Source of the DNA: Deltaproteobacteria bacterium
GTDB taxonomy: Bacteria > Myxococcota_A > UBA9160 > UBA4427
DNA length: 57,055 bases
Assembly (NCBI GenBank): GCA_019310385.1
Contig: JAFDEK010000007.1
Location: 1 to 57,055, forward strand
Direction of reading: 5' to 3'
This document shows, one piece after another, positions 6,826 to 15,395 of this stretch. The position numbers and the translations under genes were made by a program. A model generated the notes under the pieces. The model saw nothing but the letters and a program-made list of their open reading frames with translations. It had not been told where the DNA came from and did not search any database. Positions within the stretch are counted from its first letter, which is position 1, and the number at the start of each line of letters is the position of its first letter.

Positions 6826-9216
6826 TCACGGCGCGGGTGGGGCGGACACCACATAGGGACGCATCATCTCGTTGTCCTCGTGCTCGACGATGTGGCAGTG
6901 CCAGACGTAGAGCCCCTCGATGTCGAACAGGGCCCGCACCTTGGTGATCTCACCCGGATAGGCGATCACCGTGTCCTTGTATCCCGTCTCCGAAGGCAGC
7001 ACCTGGGGTGCGACCGGGTCGTGGCCGGGGATCGCCTCGCGGCTGATCACCTGGAAGCGCACCAGGTGCAGGTGGATCGGGTGCGCGTCCTCGGTGAAGT
7101 TGTAGATCTCCCAGTCCTCAGTATCTCCGACGATGGGGTTCTCGGTCACGTTCACCGTGAGCGATGCGCCGCTCTGGAGCTGGACGCTGACCGGGGCGCC
7201 TGCGCTGTCGGTCCACTTGAGCGGGATGCCGGAGGGATCGTCCGGGTCACTCAGGTCCACCTGACCTAGCAGCGCCTCCTTGGGCCCGAAGGGCTCGCCG
7301 CCGCCCGCGCAGTCCGGCGGGTGGCTGCCCATCACCTGGACGAGGTTCCCATTCCCGTCGTCTGCCACGCACACCTCCTCGGATTCACCCTCGTTGAGGG
7401 AGACCTGCCGGGTCACGACCGCGGCGCCGGGGGGACCTTCGGCCACCGGCACCAGGCGATAGGGCTTGGTGGTGTTCTGATCGCTGGGCTGCAGCACTGC
7501 CGAATTCACCACGAACTGCATCACCTGCCCCGTGGTGTTCGGGTCGGCGGGCACATCGGGGAAGCCGCCGAAGGGGGCGTCCGGCGCCGTATTGATCATG
7601 GTGATCACGGTGCCGTCGCGCAGGTCGCTGAAGTCTACGATCACGTCGGCCCGCTCGGCCAGGCTCATGAGCAGAGCCTGCTGCGGGTCGGGCGCGGCAA
7701 CGCGGTCCTGCGGCTTCGGCTTCTTGTTGCTGCCTTGTAGGGGCGTGGCAAAGCCCGTCAGGATCTCGACCGCCTGGGGGAGATAGCCCTGGTCGGCGCC
7801 GATCTGGATGAAGGGAAGCTCCTTCTTCTTCCCGTCGGGCTTGTTCTTCTTCTCGGGGTAACGCAGGGAAAGGTTCAGGAAGCGCGAGTTGCAGCCGTTG
7901 AGAAGCCGGAAGCGATAGCGCGCTGGCGCCACGTCGAGGGTCGGCCAGCTCACGCCGTTCACCACCATCACGTTGAAGAAGGCCTCGGGGTTCCAGATGG
8001 GCGCGATGTCGGAGTCTGGCACGAAGTCGATCTGCAGCTCGCCCTCGCCCGGGAACTGGGCAGCGGGAGTTCCCGCCGTCCCCTCCGCGTTGAGGAACTC
8101 GAAGAAGGCCCGGTTGTCGGGGTAGAAGAGGGAGCCGTCGGCGTTGAAGGAGCGATCCTGGATCACGATGGGGATCTCCCGGATGCGGTTTCGCACCGGA
8201 CTGCCAGGAACGTTCAGATCGAGGACGCCCTGTCCCGCTACCGGGGCCGGCCCCGGTAGCGTCGCGGGCCCGCCCTTCTTGCCGTCGATGACGACGTCGT
8301 AGTCGGTGGCCTCGTGGCCCGCCCGCCCCCGCACCAGCCAGAATCCAGCCGGGCCGGCATACACGTTCGAGCGCGTCATGCCCAGGCTGTGGTCGTGGTA
8401 CCAGAGCGTCGTGGCGGGCTGGTCCTGGCGGTAGACGTAGTCCGCGACGCCGCGATCGCCCGAGCCTCCGTTGGCGTCGTCGTAGAGGGTGCCTTGGGTC
8501 GCGTACCCGGCGGGGATGTTGCCAGCGGCGGGCAGCCACCAGGCCTCGGGGTAGCCGTCGCTGTGGGGGTCCACATGGGCACCGTGGACGTGGGTCACGA
8601 TGGGTACGGGGCCGTCGTAGGGCGCGGGGTCGTCGCCACTGCAGTCGGTGCGGGTCGATCCGTCTCTGCAGTCCATGGGCGGATTGGCCCAGTGCAGCGT
8701 TTGATCGATGGACAGCAGGTGCGGCAGATAGTCGCAGTCGGAATCACCCACCGGGCTCGCGAAGTTGCAGGCCTGCGGGTCCGCGACCAGCTCGTTCCGC
8801 CACTCGACCGCCACGGGCACCTCCGAGTGGCTCTCGACCGTGTAGGCGGGGTAGTTGAATTGTGACCCGGGGTCGGGTGCGATGGCGGGTGTCGGGTCCG
8901 CGGCGGGTCCGTAGCTCCATACGGGGGTCGCGGGGAATTGATCGTTGCGACCGTTGAGGGTGTTCCAGATTCCCCCGGGCAGGATCTGCTGCCGGAACTG
9001 ACGCACCGCGATGTCGTAGCTGTTCGCCACCCCGTCATCGTTCATCACCGGTGGGATGACGAGTGGCGTCACGTACTTGGGAATCGTGAGCGGATCGAGG
9101 CTCCCGCCCGGCGCCGCCTGGGCGAGTGCCGCCGTCGCTCCCACGCTGATAGACAAGAGCATTGTCGCAATCGAAACAATTCCAGCCCTCTTACGGCGTA
9201 TTACCGGTACCCGCAT
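6826..9216 (-). CDS. Secreted multicopper oxidase (CotA/bilirubin-oxidase type)
   Basis: 796 aa. The signal peptide ends around ALAQA (residues 30-34). All four copper-binding segments are visible: HVHGAH (about 209), WYHDHSLG (about 273), HPIHLHLVRF (about 713) and WHCHIVEHEDNEMM (about 770, with HCHxxxHxxxxM giving the axial Met of the type 1 copper). The fold is the three-cupredoxin arrangement, with an insertion-rich middle typical of CotA-like laccases, bilirubin oxidases and Mn(II) oxidases. It oxidises phenols or metal ions at the expense of O2 outside the cytoplasm; the substrate cannot be told. The start has AGGAGG 7 bases upstream. It is monocistronic, with a 3' terminator. Confidence 0.93.
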   Translation of the reverse strand: MRVPVIRRKRAGIVSIATMLLSISVGATAALAQAAPGGSLDPLTIPKYVTPLVIPPVMNDDGVANSYDIAVRQFRQQILPGGIWNTLNGRNDQFPATPVWSYGPAADPTPAIAPDPGSQFNYPAYTVESHSEVPVAVEWRNELVADPQACNFASPVGDSDCDYLPHLLSIDQTLHWANPPMDCRDGSTRTDCSGDDPAPYDGPVPIVTHVHGAHVDPHSDGYPEAWWLPAAGNIPAGYATQGTLYDDANGGSGDRGVADYVYRQDQPATTLWYHDHSLGMTRSNVYAGPAGFWLVRGRAGHEATDYDVVIDGKKGGPATLPGPAPVAGQGVLDLNVPGSPVRNRIREIPIVIQDRSFNADGSLFYPDNRAFFEFLNAEGTAGTPAAQFPGEGELQIDFVPDSDIAPIWNPEAFFNVMVVNGVSWPTLDVAPARYRFRLLNGCNSRFLNLSLRYPEKKNKPDGKKKELPFIQIGADQGYLPQAVEILTGFATPLQGSNKKPKPQDRVAAPDPQQALLMSLAERADVIVDFSDLRDGTVITMINTAPDAPFGGFPDVPADPNTTGQVMQFVVNSAVLQPSDQNTTKPYRLVPVAEGPPGAAVVTRQVSLNEGESEEVCVADDGNGNLVQVMGSHPPDCAGGGEPFGPKEALLGQVDLSDPDDPSGIPLKWTDSAGAPVSVQLQSGASLTVNVTENPIVGDTEDWEIYNFTEDAHPIHLHLVRFQVISREAIPGHDPVAPQVLPSETGYKDTVIAYPGEITKVRALFDIEGLYVWHCHIVEHEDNEMMRPYVVSAPPAP

Positions 9217-9558
9217 GGATCAGCCTCCTGTGTGCAATCCACTCACAGCTCGGCGACCCGTCATCCACGATCTGCGTACACAGAGCGCCGGCAAGGTCCA
9301 GGCGACTGCAAATTGCGTACCCCACTTCGTGTCCACGCCTGTGGGTCGTGAAATGGACGTGGGGTATGACTCTAGAGGGTGTAGAGAGCGCGTAGAGAGG
9401 GCGTCGGCGAGAGATCACGAGTCTCTCCCGATAACCCAGCGGGCGCGAAGCGTGGACGCGAGCCCTGCGCTGGGGCATCGTGGTTTGCCCGGACGCAGAT
9501 GTGTGGCGCGTCGCCTCTGCTCCCTCGCCGGAGCGACGCGCTGGCCGGGTACACCCTG
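9217..9558. other. Intergenic region upstream of the multicopper oxidase
   Basis: About 340 bases without a convincing gene. It holds the oxidase Shine-Dalgarno (9226-9231 region) and a split inverted repeat, TACCCCAC at 9318-9325 facing GTGGGGTA at 9359-9366, inside the presumed oxidase promoter region; this could be an operator. No strong -35/-10 pair stands out. Nothing else was recognised. Confidence 0.4.
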
Positions 9559-10281
9559 CTAGGCGGAGTTCTCGTGGGCCGGCGCCCTGGAGGCGCGGTC
9601 CGCGTAGGTGCCGGCGCGGAGGGCCGACCAGGTCGATTGGATCCACTGCAAGGCATGGCCCAGGGAGTGGGTGATGCGCCACTCGGCGGCGCGCACCTCG
9701 GCGAGGTCGCCGCCCTCCGTGCGGGTGGCGAGCTGCTCGAGGATCATGAGAGCTTCGTAGCGCTGATCGTTGGCCGCGAGGGTGCGGCTCAGGTCCAGCA
9801 GAATGACCGAGTCCCACGGCTCGATCTTCCGGGCGCGCCGCAGCAGGGTGATCGCCTGGGCGCGGTACGCGGCTCCGGTGAAGTGGCGCCTCCCCGCCAG
9901 GAGCGTCTCGATGGCCTCCCGTTTGCGGCCCAGCCGCGCCTCGAGCTTCGCGATGGCCTTCCACGCGTCGACCTGTCGGGGCAGCAGCCGAGCGGCGTCC
10001 CGGTAGACCGCGAGGGCCCGTTCGGGCCGCTTGGCGAAGACGTGTGCGTGGGCGGCGACTCTGTAGCTCGCCCAGGCGTCGTAGTCCTGGCAGGTCAGGG
10101 CGAGGTGGGGTGCGATGCGGGCGTGCAGCTCCGCGTTCTCGGGCTCCACCACGAGCACCTGGCGATAGAGCTCGGCGGCCCGCCGGTGCTTTCCCCGGGC
10201 CCGGGCCTGGGCCGCGGCCCGCAGGATCTGCTTGCGATCGTAGGTACTTCGGCCCGAGAGGATTCCCATGTAGAAGTCCAT
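9559..10281 (-). CDS. Tetratricopeptide-repeat protein
   Basis: About 240 aa from the ATG at 10281 (MDFYMGILSGRSTYD). An in-frame ATG at 10269 and a GTG at 10317 are alternatives, and none has a clear Shine-Dalgarno. The N-terminal 120 residues contain TPR-like helices (RGKHRRAAELYRQVLVVEPE; KRPERALAVYRDAARLLP; VDAWKAIAKLEARLGRKREA), and two more pairs follow. No signal peptide or membrane helix is present, so it is a cytoplasmic scaffold-type protein. The C-terminal 50 residues have no repeat character. Partner unknown. Confidence 0.7.
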   Translation of the reverse strand: MDFYMGILSGRSTYDRKQILRAAAQARARGKHRRAAELYRQVLVVEPENAELHARIAPHLALTCQDYDAWASYRVAAHAHVFAKRPERALAVYRDAARLLPRQVDAWKAIAKLEARLGRKREAIETLLAGRRHFTGAAYRAQAITLLRRARKIEPWDSVILLDLSRTLAANDQRYEALMILEQLATRTEGGDLAEVRAAEWRITHSLGHALQWIQSTWSALRAGTYADRASRAPAHENSA

Positions 10282-10336
10282 CGTCCGGGGTGAAAAACAC
10301 CCTGTGAGGAAAGTCACAAAGTCCGCGCTCTAACGG

Positions 10337-10394
10337 AGCGCCTTCGGCTCTCTACAGCGCCTTCGGCTTTCTACCGCCTAGAGCGCCTTCGGCT
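10337..10394 (-). repeat. Three copies of a 13-base motif at the 3' end of the metX-metW gene
   Basis: AGCGCCTTCGGCT occurs at 10337-10349, 10356-10368 and 10382-10394. On the minus strand the first copy encodes the last residues (KPKAL), and each copy is soon followed by TAG, so the C-terminal codons plus stop are reiterated downstream. Spacing is irregular (26 and 19 bases). Confidence 0.8.
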
Positions 10395-12237
10395 TGGGGG
10401 CAGGGAGATCCCCCGCCCCGTCGCTGAGCACGAAGATGGCGAGATCGGCCATGAGATTGGCCTCTCGCTCGTCGATCCGCGCACGGGTCGAGGTGTCGAG
10501 AAAGACCCGCCGAAGGATGCGTAGCTCGTGGCTCTCGCAGAAGTTCTCGAAATCGAGGATCGAGAAGAGGCGAATCGGGGGTGCGTCGTACCACTGGTGC
10601 TCGTCGAGGATCGAGCTCTCGGGGACACGCCCCTCCTCTGCGAGGCGCCGGCGGTTGGAATGAAAGGCGGCGTTGGGGAAGCTCACGATGCCGCGGCGTC
10701 CGACCCGCAGCATCTCGCCGACGATCCGGCGGACGTCCCCCATGGCCTGCAGGGTCTGGGAAAGCACGACGCAGTCGAACTCTCCGTCGCGGAAGCCTCC
10801 AAGCTCCGCATCGAGGTCCGCGTGGATCACCGGGATCCCACGCTGGGCGCACTCGACGATGGCGCGCTCGGAGCGCTCCACGCCCATGATGCGTTCGTTG
10901 CCCCGACCGCGCAGGCGGTGCAGGAGCTCGCCGTTGCCGCAGCCGAGGTCGAGCACCGAGGCCTCGCTCGGCACCAGAGCGAGCAGATGGTCGTAGTCGA
11001 TGCGGCGCTCCCTCACCAGGCGCGTGGTGCGCTGCCTCTTCTCCGATTCCGATTCCGACTCTGCGCCCGAGCGCGATCTCGCCTCGGCCTGCGGCTCGGG
11101 CGCGAGAAATCCGCGGACGAGCTCGCCGTAGACGTCGAAATTGTCCTCGAGGAGAAAGGCGTCGTGGCCGCAGTCGGTCTCGACCTCGCAATAGGTCACC
11201 CGGTCGTGGTGGACGAGCAGCGCGTCGACGATCTCCCTGGACTGGAAGGGGGGGAAGAGCCAGTCGCTGCTGAAGCTCACCACGAGCCAGCGGCTGCCCG
11301 AGGTCGCGAGGGTCGTGGCGAGGGAGCTCGAGTCGTCGCCCAGGTCGAAGAGGTCCATCGCCATGGAGAGGGTGGAGTAGCTGTTGGCGTCGAAGCGCTC
11401 GACAAAGCGCTCGCCCTGGTGAGCGAGGTAGGAGCCCACCGAGAACTTGCGCTCGAACTCCGAGGCCATCTCCTGGGCGGGCAGCAGCCCCGGCTTGAAT
11501 CGGGCTGTCATCGACTCCTGGGAGAGGTAGGTGATGTGCCCGAGCATGCGGGCGAGGGCGAGGCCGACGCCGGGCCGGCGTTCGCTGTCGTAGTACTGGC
11601 CGCCAGCGAAGTCGGGGTCGCTGTGGATGGCGTTGCGCCCGACTACGTCGAAGGCGATGGCCTGGCTCGTCAGGCGCGCGGAGGTCGCCATGGGGATGAG
11701 GGAGTGCACGCGATCGGGGTGCATGGCTCCCCAGGCCAGGACCTGGTGGCCTCCCAGGGAGCCGCCGATTACCGCGTAGACCACGTCGATGCCGAGGTGG
11801 TCGACCAGGCGCCGCTGGGCCTCGACCATGTCGCCCACGGTGACGCTCGGAAAGTTGGCGCCGAAGGGCCGGCCGGTCGCCGGATCGATGCTGTCCGGCC
11901 CGGTGCTGCCGCGGCAGCCGCCGATCACGTTGGAGCAGATCACGAAGTAGCGTTCCGTGTCGACCGGGCATCCGGGTCCGACCATGATCTCCCACCAGCC
12001 CGGGTCGTCGTCGGGCCCGTGGCGTGTCACGTGGGAATCGCCGCTCAGGGCGTGACACACGATGATGGCGTTGTCGCGCTCCGGACTGAGCTCGCCCCAT
12101 GTCTCGTAGACCAGGCGCACCCCTTCGAGGGCGCCGCCCCGCTGCAGGTGCAGGGGGTCTTCGAAGAGGAGCTCCTTCGCGTGGCGCAGCGGCGCCTGGG
12201 AGCGAACGCTGTCGCTACTTTCGAAATGGTCGTTCAT
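10378..12237 (-). CDS. metXW: Homoserine O-acyltransferase fused to MetW (MetX-MetW)
   Basis: 619 aa, two complete proteins in one frame. Residues about 20-380 are MetX, an alpha/beta-hydrolase acyltransferase: nucleophile Ser160 in GGSLGG, Asp325 in SSDWLFPP and His358 in CGHDAF form the triad. Residues about 381-409 are a charged Ser/Glu linker. Residues about 410-612 are MetW, a SAM-methyltransferase-fold protein with VLDLGCGNGELL (428-439) and FDCVVLSQTLQ. MetX acylates homoserine from acyl-CoA in methionine synthesis. MetW is often encoded next to MetX and thought to support it, though its exact activity is less clear. The gene follows metY by 82 bases on the same strand. Whether acetyl or succinyl is used cannot be read from these motifs. 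Confidence 0.93.
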   Translation of the reverse strand: MNDHFESSDSVRSQAPLRHAKELLFEDPLHLQRGGALEGVRLVYETWGELSPERDNAIIVCHALSGDSHVTRHGPDDDPGWWEIMVGPGCPVDTERYFVICSNVIGGCRGSTGPDSIDPATGRPFGANFPSVTVGDMVEAQRRLVDHLGIDVVYAVIGGSLGGHQVLAWGAMHPDRVHSLIPMATSARLTSQAIAFDVVGRNAIHSDPDFAGGQYYDSERRPGVGLALARMLGHITYLSQESMTARFKPGLLPAQEMASEFERKFSVGSYLAHQGERFVERFDANSYSTLSMAMDLFDLGDDSSSLATTLATSGSRWLVVSFSSDWLFPPFQSREIVDALLVHHDRVTYCEVETDCGHDAFLLEDNFDVYGELVRGFLAPEPQAEARSRSGAESESESEKRQRTTRLVRERRIDYDHLLALVPSEASVLDLGCGNGELLHRLRGRGNERIMGVERSERAIVECAQRGIPVIHADLDAELGGFRDGEFDCVVLSQTLQAMGDVRRIVGEMLRVGRRGIVSFPNAAFHSNRRRLAEEGRVPESSILDEHQWYDAPPIRLFSILDFENFCESHELRILRRVFLDTSTRARIDEREANLMADLAIFVLSDGAGDLPAPKPKAL

Positions 12238-12303
12238 GGGGCTTCCGACTCTTTGCCCTCTTCAGCCTCATCACCTGGGGAAACAGCTCTGCGAGCCAGC
12301 TCT

Positions 12304-12327
12304 GGGATCAGCCCCGGGATCAGCCCT
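12304..12327 (-). repeat. 12-base tandem duplication spanning the metY stop codon
   Basis: GGGATCAGCCC[CT] at 12304-12315 and 12316-12327. On the minus strand each copy reads GGCTGATCCC, containing the metY TGA and a second TGA downstream. A degraded third copy follows. Confidence 0.8.
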
Positions 12328-13639
12328 GGGACGCCTCCAGGGCCTGGGCGATGTCGGCGCGAATGTCCGCGAAGTCTTCCAGGCCGATGGAGAGGCGCAC
12401 GTACTCGGGTGTCACTCCGGCCCGGGCCTGCTCTTCCGGTGTGAGTTGGGAGTGGGTCGTCGAGGCCGGGTGGATCACCAGGCTCTTGGCGTCGCCAATA
12501 TTCGCGAGATGACTGAGGAGCTGGGTGGCGTCGACAAACTTGATTCCCGCGTCGCGCCCGCCCTTGATTCCGAAGCCCACGATGGCGCCGGCACCCCCCG
12601 GCAGGTACTTCTGGGCGAGCTCGTAGTGGCTGTGGGAGGGGAGGCCGGGATAGTTGACCCACTCGATCAGGGGATGCTCGGCGAGGTACTCCGCCACCCG
12701 CTGGGCGTTCTCGCAGTGCCGCGGCATGCGCAGGTGCAGGGTCTCGATGCCCTGGAGGAAGAGGAAGGCCGCGAAGGGGCTCATCATGCCCCCCGTGTCC
12801 CGCAGCCAGTGGGTTCGCATGTGAATGATGTACGCGATGTTGCCCATGGGAGCGAGGACGTCGGCGAAGACCGCACCGTGATAGGAGTCGCTCGGGCCGC
12901 AGAACTCGGGCCAGCGCGCCCGGTCGTCGGTCCACTGAAAAGTGCCGAGGTCGACCACCGCGCCGCCCACGTGGGTGCCGTGACCGCCCAGGAACTTGGT
13001 AGTGGAGTAGACGACGATGTCCGCACCGTGCTCGATGGGTCGCAGGAGGGCCGGGGTCGTGACGGTGTTGTCGATCACCACCGGCACACCGACCGCGTGG
13101 GCACGGTTCGAGACTTCGCGCAGGTCGGGAACGTCGTTGCGGGGGTTGCCCATGCTCTCGAGGTAGACGCAGCGCGTGTTCTCGTCGGCGAGCTCGTCGA
13201 TCTGCTCGGGCCGGTCGGGGTCGAAGAAGCGCACCTCGATGCCCAGCTTCTTGAAGGTCTGGGTGAAGAGGGTCCAGGTGCCGCCGTAGAGGTTCGTCGA
13301 GGAGAGGAAGTTCTGGCCCGAGTGACAGATGGTGAGCAGGGCGCCGTTGATGGCCGACTGCCCGCTCGCGAAGGCCAGACCCCCCACGCCGCCGTCCATG
13401 GCCGCGAGGCGCTTCTCGAGGACATCGCAGGTGGGATTCATGATGCGGCTGTAGATGTTGCCGAACTCTTCGAGGCCGAAGAGGCGGGCCGCGTGGTCGG
13501 CATCGTCGAAGACGTAGGAGGTGGTGGCGTAGATGGGAACCGCCCGCGCATTGGTGGTGGGGTCGGGCTCCTGTCCGGCGTGTAGCGCCAGGGTTCCGAG
13601 GCCCTGGGGCGGGGTCTGATCGGCATTGTCGTCGGACAT
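12320..13639 (-). CDS. metY: O-acetylhomoserine sulfhydrylase (Cys/Met metabolism PLP enzyme)
   Basis: 439 aa, the usual length for MetY (longer than cystathionine gamma-synthase). The PLP-binding lysine is Lys215 in STTKFLGGHG. Other family marks are NPTCDVLEKRLAAMDGG (68-84), SSTNLYGGT (113-121) and VVIDNTV (187-193). It makes homocysteine from O-acylhomoserine and sulfide, the step directly after MetX, and the next gene on the strand is the MetX-MetW fusion; together they are a compact direct-sulfhydrylation operon. The start (MSDDNADQTP) has AGAGAGGA upstream. No SAM riboswitch was recognised in the short leader, which instead holds a 13-base tandem repeat. Confidence 0.94.
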   Translation of the reverse strand: MSDDNADQTPPQGLGTLALHAGQEPDPTTNARAVPIYATTSYVFDDADHAARLFGLEEFGNIYSRIMNPTCDVLEKRLAAMDGGVGGLAFASGQSAINGALLTICHSGQNFLSSTNLYGGTWTLFTQTFKKLGIEVRFFDPDRPEQIDELADENTRCVYLESMGNPRNDVPDLREVSNRAHAVGVPVVIDNTVTTPALLRPIEHGADIVVYSTTKFLGGHGTHVGGAVVDLGTFQWTDDRARWPEFCGPSDSYHGAVFADVLAPMGNIAYIIHMRTHWLRDTGGMMSPFAAFLFLQGIETLHLRMPRHCENAQRVAEYLAEHPLIEWVNYPGLPSHSHYELAQKYLPGGAGAIVGFGIKGGRDAGIKFVDATQLLSHLANIGDAKSLVIHPASTTHSQLTPEEQARAGVTPEYVRLSIGLEDFADIRADIAQALEASQG

Positions 13640-13670
13640 CGGGGAATCCTCTCTTGTTGATTCTTGTTGC

Positions 13671-13722
13671 CTGCAAGTACTATCTGCAAGTACTAGCTGA
13701 AAGAGCTAGCTGGAAGTATCAG
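13671..13722 (-). repeat. 13-base tandem repeat, four units, between antiporter stop and metY leader
   Basis: Units start at 13671, 13684, 13697 and 13710: CTGCAAGTACTAT, CTGCAAGTACTAG, CTGAAAGAGCTAG, CTGGAAGTATCAG. The first two differ only in the last base and the others are diverged. The array ends 8 bases before the antiporter stop codon (13731-13733) and fills the space between the two minus-strand genes. Confidence 0.9.
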
Positions 13723-13730
13723 CCGACAGC

Positions 13731-15158
13731 TCAGCCGTCCGCCGTGCCGGCGGTCGACTCTTCCCCTCCATCGGCGACCGCTTCCCCTTGCCCGGCGCCG
13801 TGACTCTTGCGCAGGGACCGCATGAGCAGGGGAGGCGTTATGAGCGTCGTGACGATCACCATGAAGACCAGGGCCGAGTAGGTCGAGGGGCCCACCACAT
13901 GCTTCCCCGCCACCATGAGCCCGGCGCCGATGCCCGCAAAGATGAGCCCGACCTCGCCTCGGGGCACCATGCCGAGACCCACGGCGGTGCGGTTGGCTCC
14001 ACGCTCCAGCACACCGAAGGCGCACACCTGTTTGCCCGCGAAGGCCACCACCGACAGGACCAGCGCGAAGACGATGATCTTGGGCTGCAGGAGGGAGGGC
14101 AGATCGACCTGCAGGCCCATCAAGACGAAGAAGACGGGAACCAGGAAGGAGGTGATGGGCTCGATGAGCTCCTCGATGCGGTGGTCGCCGTTGTTGAGAA
14201 AGTCGCCGTAGCTGGTCTCGTCCAGGGCCAGGCCCGCCGCGAAGGCGCCCACGATGGGGGCCAGGCCGATCACCACGGCCAGGTCCGCCAGGGCGAAGCA
14301 GAAGACGATCGACGTGGCGAGGAGTAGCCCTCGCCCGCGCAGCCCCGAAGCCAGTCGGAATAGCTGCGGTGAGACGTAGAACCCCGCCACGATGGCGATG
14401 GCGAAGAAGGCCGCGACCTTGCCGAGGATGAACAGGATGTCGGCGGTCGCCAGAGACGTCCCGCCGCCGATGGCCGCCACGGCGCCCGTCACCAGGGCGA
14501 GGATCACCAGGCCCAGCACGTCGTCGATCACGGCGGCGCCCAGGATGATCCTCCCCTCCACACTGTCGACGAAGCCGCCCTCTTCGAGGACCCGGGCCGT
14601 GATGCCGACGCTGGTGGCCGCCAGGGTGGCGCCCACGAAGAGGTGCGTGACCGGGTGGGCGTCGGGCAGGAACCAGGCGGATGCGCCCACACCCAACAAT
14701 GTGGGGGCGATCACCCCCAGCACGGCGACCAGCATGGCCGATCGCCCGACGGCGAGCAGATCGTGCATGTTGGACTCGAGCCCGATCTGAAAGAGCAGAA
14801 AGATGATCCCGAGCTCGGCGAGCAGCGCCAGGGCTTGTTCGTGCTTGAGGAATTCGAGCCAGTCGATTCCGGCGAGCCAGAGATTCCCGAGCACGATGCC
14901 GATCAGCAGCTCGCCCAGCACCGCGGGCATGTGCACGGTCTCGGCCACGTGGCCGGCGAGCTTGGCAAAGAAGAGGATGACCGCGACGCCCAGCAGGACC
15001 CGGATGAGCTGCTGGCTGGTCTCCTCGTCGCCGGAGGCCAGGGCGACTCCGGGCACGAGAACGACGAGCAAGAGGAGGAAGAGCCCGGCGGCTAGCCACG
15101 GGAGAGCCTCCGGGGCGGACTTGCGCGATAGCTTCGGCAGCGTCGATCGCACTCTCAT
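13731..15158 (-). CDS. CPA2-family cation/proton antiporter (Kef/NapA-like)
   Basis: About 475 aa if begun at the ATG at 15158 (MRVRSTLPKL). In-frame starts at 15182 and 15203 exist, and none has a good ribosome site. A signal-like helix is followed by roughly 12 more hydrophobic helices. MPAVLGELLIGIVLGNL is the typical first-repeat motif, AAVIDDVLGL contains the adjacent acidic pair of NapA-like electrogenic antiporters, and PRGEVGLIFAGIGAGL is the conserved late helix. No TrkA-N or TrkA-C domain is attached; the C-terminus is a short Glu/Gly tail. It exchanges Na+ or K+ for protons at the inner membrane. Confidence 0.9.
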   Translation of the reverse strand: MRVRSTLPKLSRKSAPEALPWLAAGLFLLLLVVLVPGVALASGDEETSQQLIRVLLGVAVILFFAKLAGHVAETVHMPAVLGELLIGIVLGNLWLAGIDWLEFLKHEQALALLAELGIIFLLFQIGLESNMHDLLAVGRSAMLVAVLGVIAPTLLGVGASAWFLPDAHPVTHLFVGATLAATSVGITARVLEEGGFVDSVEGRIILGAAVIDDVLGLVILALVTGAVAAIGGGTSLATADILFILGKVAAFFAIAIVAGFYVSPQLFRLASGLRGRGLLLATSIVFCFALADLAVVIGLAPIVGAFAAGLALDETSYGDFLNNGDHRIEELIEPITSFLVPVFFVLMGLQVDLPSLLQPKIIVFALVLSVVAFAGKQVCAFGVLERGANRTAVGLGMVPRGEVGLIFAGIGAGLMVAGKHVVGPSTYSALVFMVIVTTLITPPLLMRSLRKSHGAGQGEAVADGGEESTAGTADG

Positions 15159-15203
15159 GGGGGGTGGGGAGGCTCCGTCCATGCTCCGAGCCAATGGTAA
15201 CAC

Positions 15204-15395
15204 GAATGGGCTTGCGTGGATTTACGCTCCTGCCCTCCTTGCTGCCCGGCCCGCCGATTGCTAAACCGCTTCGCAGGCCATCTGGAGGCCTGACCCGCCC
15301 CTATCTCGATTTTGCTCGGGTCCCCCCATCCGATTTCTTCAGTCGGACCCGACTCGGTTCAGACGATCCTCTGCGATCGCTCCCAGGAGAATGAT
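15204..15395. promoter_or_regulatory. Divergent intergenic region with a hairpin in the binding-protein leader
   Basis: CGGGTCC (15317-15323) and GGACCCG (15345-15351) form a 7-bp stem about 45 bases upstream of the lipoprotein start, inside its probable 5' leader. The rest should contain the promoters of both divergent genes, but no clear consensus was found. Confidence 0.35.

Noticed and set aside
13640..13735. SAM riboswitch in front of metY
   Set aside because: The leader is short and made up of 13-base tandem repeats. No conserved riboswitch helices were seen.
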